64,000 bases of DNA from Uranotaenia lowii. Its lineage: Eukaryota > Arthropoda > Insecta > Diptera > Culicidae. The notes under the pieces are model-generated. The model did not search any database. It was not told where the DNA came from and saw only the letters and a list, made by a program, of their open reading frames with translations. Of the stretch, positions 11,912 through 21,926 are shown in pieces; position 1 is the stretch's first letter; each line of letters begins with the position of its first letter. The stretch is from positions 65,106,839-65,170,838 of the forward strand of contig NC_073691.1 of the NCBI RefSeq assembly GCF_029784155.1, read 5' to 3'. A program made the translations under genes and the position numbers.

Positions 11912-12518
11912 ATTTTATGAAAGTTTAATGGCATTGCGGTGAACTTGATACTACGAAAATTCTTGATAGAAGAATTAAAGATTGAAATTAAATGACGGAT
12001 AGACAAAGCAGATGCTTAATAGGAGAAAATTGAAAGATGTTGAAAATGAGCCAAGAGCATATTTTATGGAAAGCTTCAAAGGTGCGTTCTAGACCCTTTG
12101 TCCCACATCAATTGAATGGCTGAGAGAAGTAATAGCGAGAGGCGCAATTACGTTCACCCATACATCCAACCCGATGGATTGGTAAAGCACGTGCTTCCCA
12201 ATCGGACAAAAAAGACTTTTTTGTCCGATTGGGAAGCACGTGCTTTACCAATCCATCGGGTTGGATGTATGGGTGAACGTAATTGCGCCTCTCGCTATTA
12301 CTTTTCTCAGCCATTCAATTGATGTGGGACAAAGGGTCTAGAACGCACCTTTGAAGCTTTCCATAAAATATGCTCTTGGCTCATTTTCAACATCTTTCAA
12401 TTTTCTCCTATTAAGCATCTGCTTTGTCTATCCGTCATTTAATTTCAATCTTTAATTCTTCTATCAAGAATTTTCGTAGTATCAAGTTCACCGCAATGCC
12501 ATTAAACTTTCATAAAAT
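11912..12518. repeat. 607 bp near-perfect palindrome
   Basis: Two 303-base arms are mirrored about position 12215 with essentially no spacer (CGGACAAAAAAG-A-CTTTTTTGTCCG). Reading both arms I found one internal mismatch (CTGAGAGAAG versus CTGAGAAAAG) and no indel. The same 68-codon frame therefore appears on both strands and should not be read as two genes. The palindrome plus about 30 further bases is flanked by a 14 bp direct repeat, AATTCAATTATAAT, at 11900-11913 and 12549-12562, so the block looks like a single insertion. Confidence 0.9.
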
Positions 12519-12979
12519 AATAATCAACGGTGACTATTCGTTAAAAAGAATTCAATTATAATCACTTCTCATTACATAGAACCCTTCATTAAACATGCAT
12601 AATCCTTCATTCAGCAGGTTGATTGATGTTGTAGATGATTTTATTTTTTTATTTTTTTTTTTTTCATTTTAATAAATCAAAGAATAATTTTACATTTTGA
12701 ATTTCCGTTTCACATCAATCATGATTAATCAATTAAAAAATTAAAAGGTGTTCTAAGTATGCATTGTTAATGCTTTTATACGGCTGGCGACAAAATGACG
12801 TTTTGATGGTGCTCTAATTCAGCATTTGTAATGCTTATTAAAGGCTATGTTGTGATAGCATTTATTCAGCCCGCTACTTCGCCTATTTAGCATTAAATCT
12901 GCATTATATACGCATATAGTGCAAAACAAGCATTAATGCAGAGTTATATATGAGAATAAAGTGTTGATTAAGGGCTAAA

Positions 12980-13985
12980 GGGTGATACGGTCAAAATTTG
13001 GTCAATATAAACTTGAAGTATTTCTTTCAATTTTGCATTTAAAAAAACCTGAACACCCCTCATTTTGAAGGTGTGTGTGTGTGTAAAATGTTGCTCATAT
13101 TTTGATTTTGGAATTCACTCTTCAGTTGTCTAAATGCCATCCAAGGAAGAAGAGCAGCGTTTCAAAATTTTGCTCTCGCATCGCGAAAATTCGAGCAACT
13201 CGCACGCAAAGCTGGCAAAATCGCTAAAAGTTGCCAAATCAACCGTTACAAATGTAATTAAAGTGTTTGGGGAACGTTTGTCGACAGCCAGGAAGTCTGG
13301 ATCGGAGAGAAATCGAAAACCGGAAGCCGCTGAGACGACAAAGAGAGTTGTCGGTAGTTTCAAGCGAAACCCTAACCTCTCTCTCTCAGAGATGCCGCAA
13401 ATAAGCTGGGTGTACGACTACAACCGTGCATCGAGCCAAAAATCGAGCCGGACTATCGACTTACAAGAAAGTAGTGACTGCAAATCGCGATTATAAACAA
13501 AATACGACAGCCAAAGCGCGATCCCGGAGTCTGTACACGACGATGCTGACGAAGTTTGACTGCGTGGTAATGGACGACGAAACCTACGTCAAAGCCGACT
13601 ACAAGCAGCCTCCGGGACAGGAGTTTTATACGGCAAAAGGAAGGGGAAAGGTAGCAGTTATTTTCAAGCACATGAAACTGTCAGAGTTCGCGAAGAAATA
13701 TCTGATTTGGTAAGCCATCTGTACTTGTGGCTTGAAAAGCAGCATTTTCATAGCTTCCGGGACTGTCAACCAAGAAATTTACGTGAAAGAGTATTTGAAT
13801 AAACGTCAGCTGCCTTTCCTGAAGAAACACAGTTTTTCCGTACTGTTCCGACCGGATTTGGCATCTTTTTTACGGTAAAAAGACCATGGATACGCCTCCA
13901 ACAACGTGCAGGTGGTTCCCAAGGACAATAACCCTTTCAACACGCCAGAGCTCCGCCCAATTGAGAAATACTGGGCTGGAGGTGC
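12980..13985 (+). pseudogene. Tc1/mariner transposase (mosquito DD37E-like), broken
   Basis: A terminal-repeat-like GGGTGATACGGTCAAAATTT opens the element near 12980, followed by a (GT)n tract. The reading frame starts ATGCCATCCAAGGAAGAAG at 13134. The N-terminal helix-turn-helix region (HAKLAKSLKVAKSTVTNV) is followed by a rearranged segment and frameshift near 13400. The catalytic part resumes at 13426: VVMDDETYV carries the first Asp, RPDLAS the second, and ELRPIEKYW the final Glu, with a D-to-E spacing close to the DD37E class. An in-frame stop follows EFAKKYLIW, and another falls near RPDLASFLR. The 3' end and right terminal repeat are lost where Penelope-like sequence begins. It cannot make a transposase. 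Confidence 0.85.
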
Positions 13986-14790
13986 TCGGTATTACCCTGG
14001 TGGCTTTCTGTAAATTTCTAATTGGAATAGGCCTTCGTCTCTGCTTACCAGAACATCTAGGAAAGGTGATTTCCTGTCTTCTTCTATTTTGCAAGTGAAT
14101 TTGATATTCTAATGCAAACCGTTTATGGATGTTAGAAGTTCTTCAAGAAAATATTAATTTTCTACAAAAAAATGTAACTCCACCATATTTCAGGAATTAA
14201 CCTTAATTATTAAGAGTTTCTTCCAAATGAGCCATAAACAGTTCACAAAAAAATGAAGACAGAGGGTTTCCCATTGGTGCCCTCTTTGTTTGTCTACAGA
14301 ACAAATCCCCAAATTTAAAGAAAGTTTGTCCCTTACACAGGTTCACCAATTTCTTGTAGTTTCTGACTTTGAGTTTCCCATTGCTCCCAATATGTTGTTA
14401 AAGCAATCAATCTAACAGATTAGATGCTTCTTGAACGGGAACACTTGTAAACACTTAGTTGGCGAATTCACGTGTGTTGTTTACTAATTTTGCTGAAGGG
14501 TTTCGACATCATTTTTAACTCGTCCAATAACCACTTAGCGACTTTTTCGGTATGTGCGTTCACACCCGATCATCTCCCTAATATCATACCCTGGTTTGAG
14601 AGTCTTAAGTAAACTTTGATTCTAGGGACGATAGGGGCAGACACTTTCAAGGCGATCGTCGCAAAACCCAAGATAGGACCACAGTCCTTCAACATTTTAT
14701 CCACAGCTTCTCAACACTATATTTCATGAAATCACTTTCAAGTTTATGTAAACGACCTGTACTTGTAGGAGAAAGTCGGGTAAGAGGAAC
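13985..14790 (-). pseudogene. Penelope-like element reverse transcriptase fragment
   Basis: In several frames on the minus strand the order of motifs matches Penelope-type RT. First comes PIVPRIKV (the PxxYGLPKIHK-like entry), then AHTEKVAKWLLDELK and FTSVPV (catalytic motif A region, FTNVPV-like). Next are NYKKLVNLC and FGDLFCRQTKRAPMGNPLS (motif B, GxxMGSPLS). The last block is LPFLDVLVSRDEGLFQLEIYRKP (the FLDLLI...YRKPT motif). Stops and shifts interrupt it repeatedly and the YVDDIF catalytic box is scrambled. The GIY-YIG endonuclease is not visible. The left edge abuts the mariner remnant. The right edge is not defined. Confidence 0.75.
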
Positions 14791-15160
14791 CAGCGGATAA
14801 AACGGTCATTTTAAGTGTTTAGGTAATTATATTGTTTGGGAAAAATCTTATGATGGGAATGCGTTTGCATAGGTGTATTAACCCTTTCGAGATCCTTTGT
14901 TGGTTTACAGCAAGCAAGGTCTCATAATAATGCTTGCTTCAGATAGAATTGGAACAAAAAACATTTGCCTGTATTTCAATTATTTAGTACTGAATTCAAG
15001 ATCTTTTTTTATACAAATGTAGCGTTTTCTTCATACTTCTAAGAAAACATATGGGTAAAATTATCCGTCTAGGTTTCAAAGGAATTCTCGAATTTTTCCT
15101 GTAACACGGCTCGTTAGGCGGTGAACACCTTCTTAAGTCCATCGTTTAAGCTATCTTATT
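14791..15160. other. Unassigned spacer
   Basis: AT-rich sequence between the Penelope-like and mariner remnants. No gene signal was seen. Confidence 0.4.
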
Positions 15161-15162
15161 CC

Positions 15163-15581
15163 CTAGGTCTTCATCAGATTGATGTCTTTGACAACCTTCC
15201 CCTTTGCCTTGAGTCTCCTTTTCATGGTTATCCAGTTTTTCTCAATAAGACGGAACTGGGGGCAAATGGGTGGGTCAAGGTTTTTCGGAACAAACTGGAC
15301 CTATTTTCCGCAACCCATTCTTGAACGACTTTGCTGTAATTACAGCTCACCAAATTCGGCCAAAACATCACGGGTTGGTTGTGGATGAAATGAACGGCAA
15401 AATTCGTTTTCGGGACACTCTTTTTGGTATAGTTCCGACGACATTATCTTATTTGTATCGAAAATTTTCGTTTTTTTCACAGCCGCGAAGGAAATTTCAG
15501 CTGTTTAGCTTGCCTAGATGCAGACCACAATGGATTTTCCAAATAAATGTTCACATTTTTTTCCATTCTTTTCGCTTCCAT
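15163..15581 (-). pseudogene. Second Tc1/mariner transposase, internally deleted
   Basis: The minus strand opens at 15581 with a short N-terminal stretch (MEAKRMEKNVNIYLEN, WSASRQAKQLKFPSRL) like a mariner helix-turn-helix start, then hits a stop. After a deletion of most of the DNA-binding and first catalytic region it resumes with MFWPNLVSCNYSKVVQEW, where the usual catalytic Asp is Asn. It ends with CPQFRLIEKNWITMKRRL and a stop at 15163-15165. The pattern, with final Glu in RLIEKNW, is the mariner C-terminal catalytic block. It is about a third of a normal 340-350 residue transposase and has frame changes, so it is inactive. It is a different subfamily from the one at 13 kb. Confidence 0.8.
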
Positions 15582-15931
15582 GTTGATTGTTTACAGTCAA
15601 TATGCGGAATGTCAAAATTACATACATGAAACTGACAAAATTGTCGACACGTGGGCGCCAAGAGCTTCCAAATCCGTCCACCAGGAGCGCCACAATATGA
15701 GCGAAAGTTTGTTTAAAATTCTAAATTAAGCAAACTTCACAAACCCCGTCTTAGGGCGAGGTTAGCGAAAAACGACAACAAATCGGCAAATATGTACATA
15801 GTTTAAATATAAGATGATACAACTCAGTTATTTGTGGAAAATTTCAACAAAGAATATAGCTATGGGACAATCTTTGTATGTTTCAAAATTAACGAAAAAT
15901 TGTTGGAATTTTAAAAAACTACAACCGGAAA
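15582..15931. other. Flank of mariner remnant
   Basis: Probable 5' non-coding part of the preceding mariner copy, then AT-rich sequence without gene signal. Confidence 0.35.
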
Positions 15932-15935
15932 AGTA

Positions 15936-16899
15936 GGGGGAAGTCGTCTATGGCCGGACATCGCCTATGGCCGGACAACATCGATTTTTCGAAAACACAA
16001 TATCCTAAAAATGTTCTAACACCATGAAAATAAAGTAAATAGTAGCCTGATATGGTGTTAGAAATATGGTAATCCAATGTGAAAAGGTTAACCAATGATA
16101 GGCATCTAAAGCTTTTGGCTAGTAGTACGGAGAGGATCGCCTACACTTTGCATTTGTATTGTAGTCAGTTTTTTCGGCTTGTAAAATTTGAACTGCACAT
16201 GAACGACATCGTTGATTGGTTATCTGTCGACTACAGTAGGTATAAGATAACAAAACGGAAGTTCGAACGAAATATAAGGAAAATTTAAAAAAAATGCGAT
16301 TTGTCTATGACCGGACACCAAATCGTTGTCTATGACCGGACATGAAAATATTCAAAATTATAGATAATTTCAACTTGAAACTTTCATTTTTTTATCTCTA
16401 TAGCACCCTCAAATGGTTAGCAGAAGATAAGGATTCAATAACGAAACTATTTTGGTCCTCTGAGAAATTTTAAATTTTGCTGTCCGGTCATAGACAATTT
16501 TTATATAGTTTTTTCGAAACAAATGTTTCATTCAGGTTTGTCAAAAAAACTTTTATGACTGGCTTCATAGAACGTTTAGTATAAGAAAACACATTCTCAC
16601 TAGACCTGCGCAAGTGATTTCAGTCATTTTGCTACGTTTTTGTGCCATTGGTGACAACTTAGGTGAAGTAATTCGTAGTGTCCGGCCATAGACAACACTT
16701 TTGGAAATGAGTAAAAACTAACATGAAATGATTTCTCTTACCACATGAATATGTTGTAAATCTATTTTTTTTCTTATATAGTCAAGTGATCACAATATTG
16801 ACACTCTTCAAATCAGTAGAGGAACCAATAATTACAAAAATCTATTTTTAGAGTTATTGCTTAAAAACCTTAAGTGTCCGGTAGTAGACAACTTCCCCC
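15936..16899. mobile_element. TA MITE with CTATGGCCGGACA subterminal repeats
   Basis: The ends GGGGGAAGTCGTCTATGGCC (left) and GGGGGAAGTTGTCTACTACC (right, read inward) are inverted repeats bordered by TA at 15934-15935 and 16900-16901. The short motif GTCTATGRCCGGACA occurs about six times in both orientations, near 15950, 15968, 16305, 16325, 16485 and 16680, which suggests multiple transposase binding sites. The 70-codon frame at 16079 has no recognisable feature. Confidence 0.85.
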
Positions 16900-16901
16900 T
16901 A

Positions 16902-17354
16902 CTGAAAATGTAGTTTTTTTCTAAAAAAAATATAAATTTTGCTCGACGTTAAGGATTTTTGTGAAACAAAAGTTTTTTTTAATTTTTCAGCGTACACAGC
17001 GTAGGTACAGTTATAAAGCTAAACCAAATACACTTAAATTTTGGAGAAAAGATAAATCAATTAGTGTCGTTGAGCACTAAGGACTTTCTTAACTTATCAT
17101 TGGGTCTCTTAAAAGTGAGTTGTGTTGCGTTTTGAAATTTGATCCTGAAGTTAAGCAAACTGGCCCCAGAAAACTGACCATTATTTTACACTGTCCAACA
17201 AGTTTCGTTGAGATTGCAGTGTACTTTCGTGTGAATTTCCAAAACATTTAAAACTAACTTTATGAACAAATAACAGATGATTGTCTTGTATGTAGTATTA
17301 AATACCCATCAAACAAGTGTAGGAAGAGGCTGCGGAAAAGTTGAAGAAAGGTTA
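16902..17354. other. AT-rich spacer
   Basis: No gene or repeat recognised. Confidence 0.4.
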
Positions 17355-17397
17355 TCGAAGGAACTAAAGTGAGTTTTGTTCACTTTAGTTCCTTCGA
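17355..17397. repeat. Perfect 18 bp stem, 7-base loop hairpin
   Basis: TCGAAGGAACTAAAGTGA and its exact reverse complement are separated by GTTTTGT. The stem is perfect and short-looped. It could be a miRNA-like precursor, an siRNA source or a relic of a foldback element. Nothing else here identifies it. Confidence 0.8.
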
Positions 17398-18020
17398 GAG
17401 TAAAAATAAAAAGTCTAACTAAATTATACGCATAAACCAATTGCTGTCTAAAATGCAGCCAAACTTGAATAATTATCTTATTTAGTTTTTGGGTGGTCCA
17501 AAATAGGACCCGAGGGTGATCCGAAATAGGAACATGCTGGTCCAAAATACCGATCAGAGTAACAATCGAATAAACGAGATTTTAGGCTTAAATTGTGTTG
17601 CATTGCAACAAACGGAGATGCGTTTCGATAGGAAAAACCTTGATCTTCGTAATGAATGGATAGAACAGTAAAAAATTGTTACATATACATACTTTTTATT
17701 TCATGAAATGGCATAGCACCTTCCCAAAGTGGTTAAAAATAGGTTCGTTACCCTACTTTTAAAAACAAAATAAATAAGTATTATTTTTGCAATTGTACTG
17801 CATACTTTCTTAAATATCTCACACATAGAATAAATTATCGGCATAAAAATACTGTAAGTCAATTAATTTTTAATTTTTTTTCGAAATATTTTGATTTTCA
17901 TAAACGTAATCTCAAAACAACGTTTTGCATTAAAGGGCTAAATATTAAAACTTAAGAACAAACAATTGCAATGCATTTTTCCATTTTTCAAGTAGATGCA
18001 GATCACCACAGAATAAATCT
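17398..18020. other. AT-rich spacer
   Basis: No gene or repeat recognised. Confidence 0.4.
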
Positions 18021-18023
18021 CCA

Positions 18024-19455
18024 GTTTCACGGTAGCTGGGCATCAAACTGAGAAAGTGGAGTACTTCCAGTATCTTGGAATATCCAGTAGACAACACCTG
18101 ATGATGGTTCCAAGCATGGATAGCAAAACTCCTCAGATCCGCTTGTACTGTGAAAGAGAGTGCAATTTTTTTCGTATGCTCCCCCAAGCTTTGCGACTAG
18201 AGATAAATCGCACTGCAAGCAAGAATGAGATTGTCAACACATAAGGGAGAGCGAAAGCACTCACATCGGCTGATGAAGAGAATTCCCTTCTCCGAAAAGT
18301 CTATTGCACATTGTGTTGAGATAAAATCTGAGATCTAACACATTTTTTTCTTGTTAACTACGTTCACGAGAAAAGACGCTGCTCTCTGAACCAGAGGTGT
18401 CCTGGTTTTTCAGAAATTGTCCTAATTTTCGAGAGGTGGTCCTAGTTTTCCAAAAACTCTCGAGTTGTCCTGATTCTTGAAAAACAAAATCTAAATTATA
18501 ATTGCATTTGTTGTTAAGTGATGAGAAAATCAAACGAAACTGAAATAAAACGCTTAAACCGATGGTAATCTTCGGTTCAGATGATATTTAAACGATGTTT
18601 TTCGATATAATCTGCAAGCCAGCTAAGAAGTTAATCTCTTCGGTTGCATAAATGAAGGCGTCTACAGCACCGTTATTTTGCCTTCATTTATGCAAACTAA
18701 AAAGAGCTGCATTTTATTTACACCAATCTACTGGTGTTCTGAAAAATCCTGTTTTTTCTTCGTGGTGTCCTGATTTTTAACGAAACTACCTGACAACGCA
18801 ACAGCGGGGAAGAAATTGTTGTAATTTTTTTTGTCATTGAGTGTAAATCTTTTCTTCATTAACCTACACTGAGGTTTTGTCTGTGCTGAGGTGTTTGAAG
18901 GAAACACTAGGGCGCTCTTGACTAGAATTCTCTTTCTTTCACTCTGATCCGAAAGCTCTCACACTTGCCGTCCGAGTCACTTACACCTCGTGTAAACTCG
19001 GATAACGAGTGGAGCACGATCAGTGAAAGAGGATTTCACTCGGAAGCCGAACTGAAAACAGTGTACATCTAGAGCTCAAGTCAAATATACTTACGAACGA
19101 AAATCCGAATCTTCAACTTGAATGTCAAAGCCGTATTGTTGTGCGGGTGCGAATTAATTGCCCAAATGCGGTAACAACACGAAAATTGCAAAAAAATTTA
19201 AATCGCGTCCTGTGAAATATCACTCACGCCTGGTGGACTGACAATCCGAGTTATTAAGCAAACACTAGCGACACCATGTCCTCCATAGAAAAGTTTTGAT
19301 TAGTTAGGAAGCTTTCGAAGAGCTTTTGAAAACGTCCATACATTTTTCCTAAATACAAAACGTCAAACATTTACCTGGCATCGCGGATGGGGTCTAAAAC
19401 GTGGAACTATCATGAATCATCATCAATCGACGCGGGATCATTAGGATAAGAAGAG
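18024..19455 (+). pseudogene. RTE-like LINE 3' fragment split by an insertion
   Basis: Bases 18024-18140 match the RTE-like copy at 39.9 kb (TTTCACGGTAGCTGGGCA..., encoding a VAGHQTEKVEYFQYLG-like thumb motif). Similarity stops and resumes at about 19070 with TACGAACGAAAATCCGAATC... through a TGGTGGACTGACAA-like stretch, then stops near 19250. The GACGCGGGATCATTAGG near 19440 matches the 3' end of the same family. A roughly 0.9 kb block (about 18150-19065) therefore separates two parts of one old copy. The coding sequence is heavily mutated. Confidence 0.6.
18150..19065. mobile_element. Unidentified insertion inside the RTE fragment
   Basis: It interrupts the LINE similarity. Its margins contain TGTAC on both sides and GAAAGAGA / CTCTTTC-type sequence at both ends. 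Its right part (CTCGGATAACGAGTGGAGCAC) resembles CTCGGAAACGAGTGTAGAGCA at about 25025, inside the 21.9-25.4 kb element, so the two may share a repeat. There is no coding capacity. Exact ends are not fixed. Confidence 0.4.
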
Positions 19456-21924
19456 GTCTTATTGTGACTTAAACAAATGTTAGATCTTTTTGTTGTTAAA
19501 CAATCCTTGTTACAAGGGGTTATATGCATGATATGTAAAATCGTTTTCTATCGAATGAGGTGTTAGCTGATATGCAAAGGAATTTTTTCTTCAAGATTAT
19601 CACTCCAAAATACAAAATTAGACTGCATTAAATAATGAGGTATTTTCAATCTTATAAATGTATTTAAGTTATTGAATCGCAAAGCTTTGTGGACAACATT
19701 TACTTAATACAGGGACATTAAGGCAGCTCAAAATCTGAATTAACGTAAGAGTAATTTTGAAGTCATACTATTCTTTTTGCACTTTTTCTATGACTTCGTT
19801 GTTTAATTTGATTGTAGAACCACCCTTTGAGCCGTCTTGTTTACATTAAATATCTTTTTGTAGCACTTTCCAACAACCCACCGGACCCGGTTGTAAAAGC
19901 GACAATTCAACTTGGGGGGAAATGAAAACGGGTTCCAAAATGTAAACAAATCGCAAATGAAAATTCAATGCTTTCAAGTGAACTGCTATGCTTACAACTC
20001 ACATGACCCTTCAAATCGGAGGAGAAAAAAAAAAGAATCATCTTTCATAAACACGGTAGAGCCGGCATCCAAATGGAATGGATTCGCAACGCAGAATAAC
20101 AAAACTGCGTCAGCAGGAAAAATAAAAATAAAGGTTTCAACAATGTTGCAATGCTGAGCGGGAAAAGCGGGAGCGGGAAGTCATCGTCATCCATCATCAT
20201 CATCATCTGCAAGAAGCATCAACAGTTCCCACATGAACCGAAATCATCGATGCATTGCGCAAAAGTGGAAAACTGTATGCTGGAACACGGATGCTGCTGA
20301 AGATGACAGCAGATGAAAAAACTGTTCTCCTACTAATACTAATGTCACTCTAATGTGTAAAGATAATCATGAAGATAACATTACACACCTAAACGTGTGA
20401 AGTTGATAAATTATGACTTTTTTTTTGTTTTGAAATGTCAATAAATATTGATTGTTTGTGTATAACTTAACTAAATATATTGAAACTGTATTTTAAACAC
20501 TGCTATTCTTGTATGGAAAAATCTTTAGGCGTAGTCACCCTATCTACGCAGAAGGGAAATGAAAAACGAAATTTTCCCGCTTCATTGCCCTTCTCGCTTC
20601 GGGTCGATTCTTGCAACTCACTTCGAGTCCACTGGGTTCACTTTATTACAGTCTCTCGTCGGAAAATCATTTCCCGCGCAAAAACGGTTCCCCCATCATA
20701 CATGCAAATCGCAGACATTAGCTCAATCCCGTATCCTGGTGGTACCAATACAAGGAAATCGCTCACCACACGATACATTTAGTATATTTTACAGAACAAA
20801 GAACAGTTTTACTCATCGTGAATACAAGCAACCTGTCCGACATTCCACCGCTCCCACTTCCATTGAATATCCTTTCTTCTATGCTGAAAAAAGATACCCA
20901 TTCACTGGTATGTGTGTCATTTCAGAAGTTTGTAAACAGGTAGCCTTTTCCCAATTTCCCGTTCGATACAGGTTGGACTGTTCTTTTTCCGGAGTGTGAA
21001 AAACCTCCCATCAACGCCGTTAGATGGAAGACTGATGTTCAACGAAACCGCCGGAATGTTTGTTTATGTTTATTTTCTGTCGTGGTTAATCGATGCCCTT
21101 TCCTTCTTCTCCCGGAAATTGCAAAACAGGAACCTTTCAAGTTATTCATGCAATCTGGGCTCGATTTGTTATCGCGATTTGGCAGATACTTCCAACAAAA
21201 AACCTTCGAGAACGTTATCATAAAAATTTAACCTAAGTTTAAGGGAGCCTTGTAATTTTTGGTTTTAATATATTTTTCACAAGATTAATTTGTCTTTAAA
21301 GACATACAATCTACATTTTTTTTCAACTGATTCTTGATAAATAGTTTATGAATTCGGACCTTATCAAAATTACCATTGAAACACCAAATTTGGATGTTGG
21401 TTGTCTTCATGCCACGATAAGCAAGATTACTTAATTTATCAGTTAACATATAACAAAATTGTCAAATCCAAAGAATAAAATTATATTTTCAGCCGTTCAG
21501 AAGGCTAAACGTTTTGAATAAAAAAAATCGCTGTTTCGATTTTGGATTCAGGCGGATCCGCAAAATGAATTGTAAAATGTTTTATTCAATGCTAAACTAG
21601 CCAGATAAAGTCACGAATTTTGTCCTATTTTTCCCCATCAAAGGGGACGTTAGAAGGAAGAAGAAAATCCAGGCTCCTTAATTCACCAACCGCCCACATA
21701 GCGTACATATAGCCAATCCCGAGCTCCCGAAAAAGCAACAAGCGGTTGGCAGCATCTTATGTATGTGCTTTTTCTATTACTTCTGACATCTTCTATATTT
21801 ATTTCAAGGTGGTTCAAATTTTAACAAATCTGCATCAAATATTTTAAGCTTCTTGTTCAAACAAAAACCACTTAAACCCTACACCCAAAATAATCTGCAC
21901 GTAGTGGCTACGTGGAAAACTACA
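19456..21924. other. TE-poor region without assignable gene
   Basis: It includes a CAT/CATCAT-rich patch near 20190 and a GC-richer block at 20480-21230. The longest open frame (20559-20999 plus, about 146 codons) has no domain I recognise and overlaps other frames of similar length, so coding is not supported. It could be regulatory or intronic DNA. Confidence 0.4.
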
Positions 21925-21926
21925 TA

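Larger units (their letters stand above)
11403..12977. mobile_element. AT-rich element with GCATTAAT-type motifs and weak inverted ends
   Basis: Both flanks are full of AAGCATTA / TAATGCTT words. The left end TAACCCTTAATCAGCA and the right end read inward TAGCCCTTAATCAACA are inverted repeats (13 of 16). The interior carries the tRNA-like head and the large palindrome. No transposase was found. Boundaries are uncertain and the left one could be some 30 bp earlier (GCTACCCAAGTAACC). Confidence 0.45.

Noticed and set aside
12108..12322. 68-codon frames on both strands with nearly identical proteins
   Set aside because: Consequence of the palindrome. One arm at most could be a source gene and nothing supports coding.
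20559..20999. 146-codon open frame as a gene
   Set aside because: No domain, no clear splice or start context, and overlapping frames of comparable length in a GC-richer non-repeat block.
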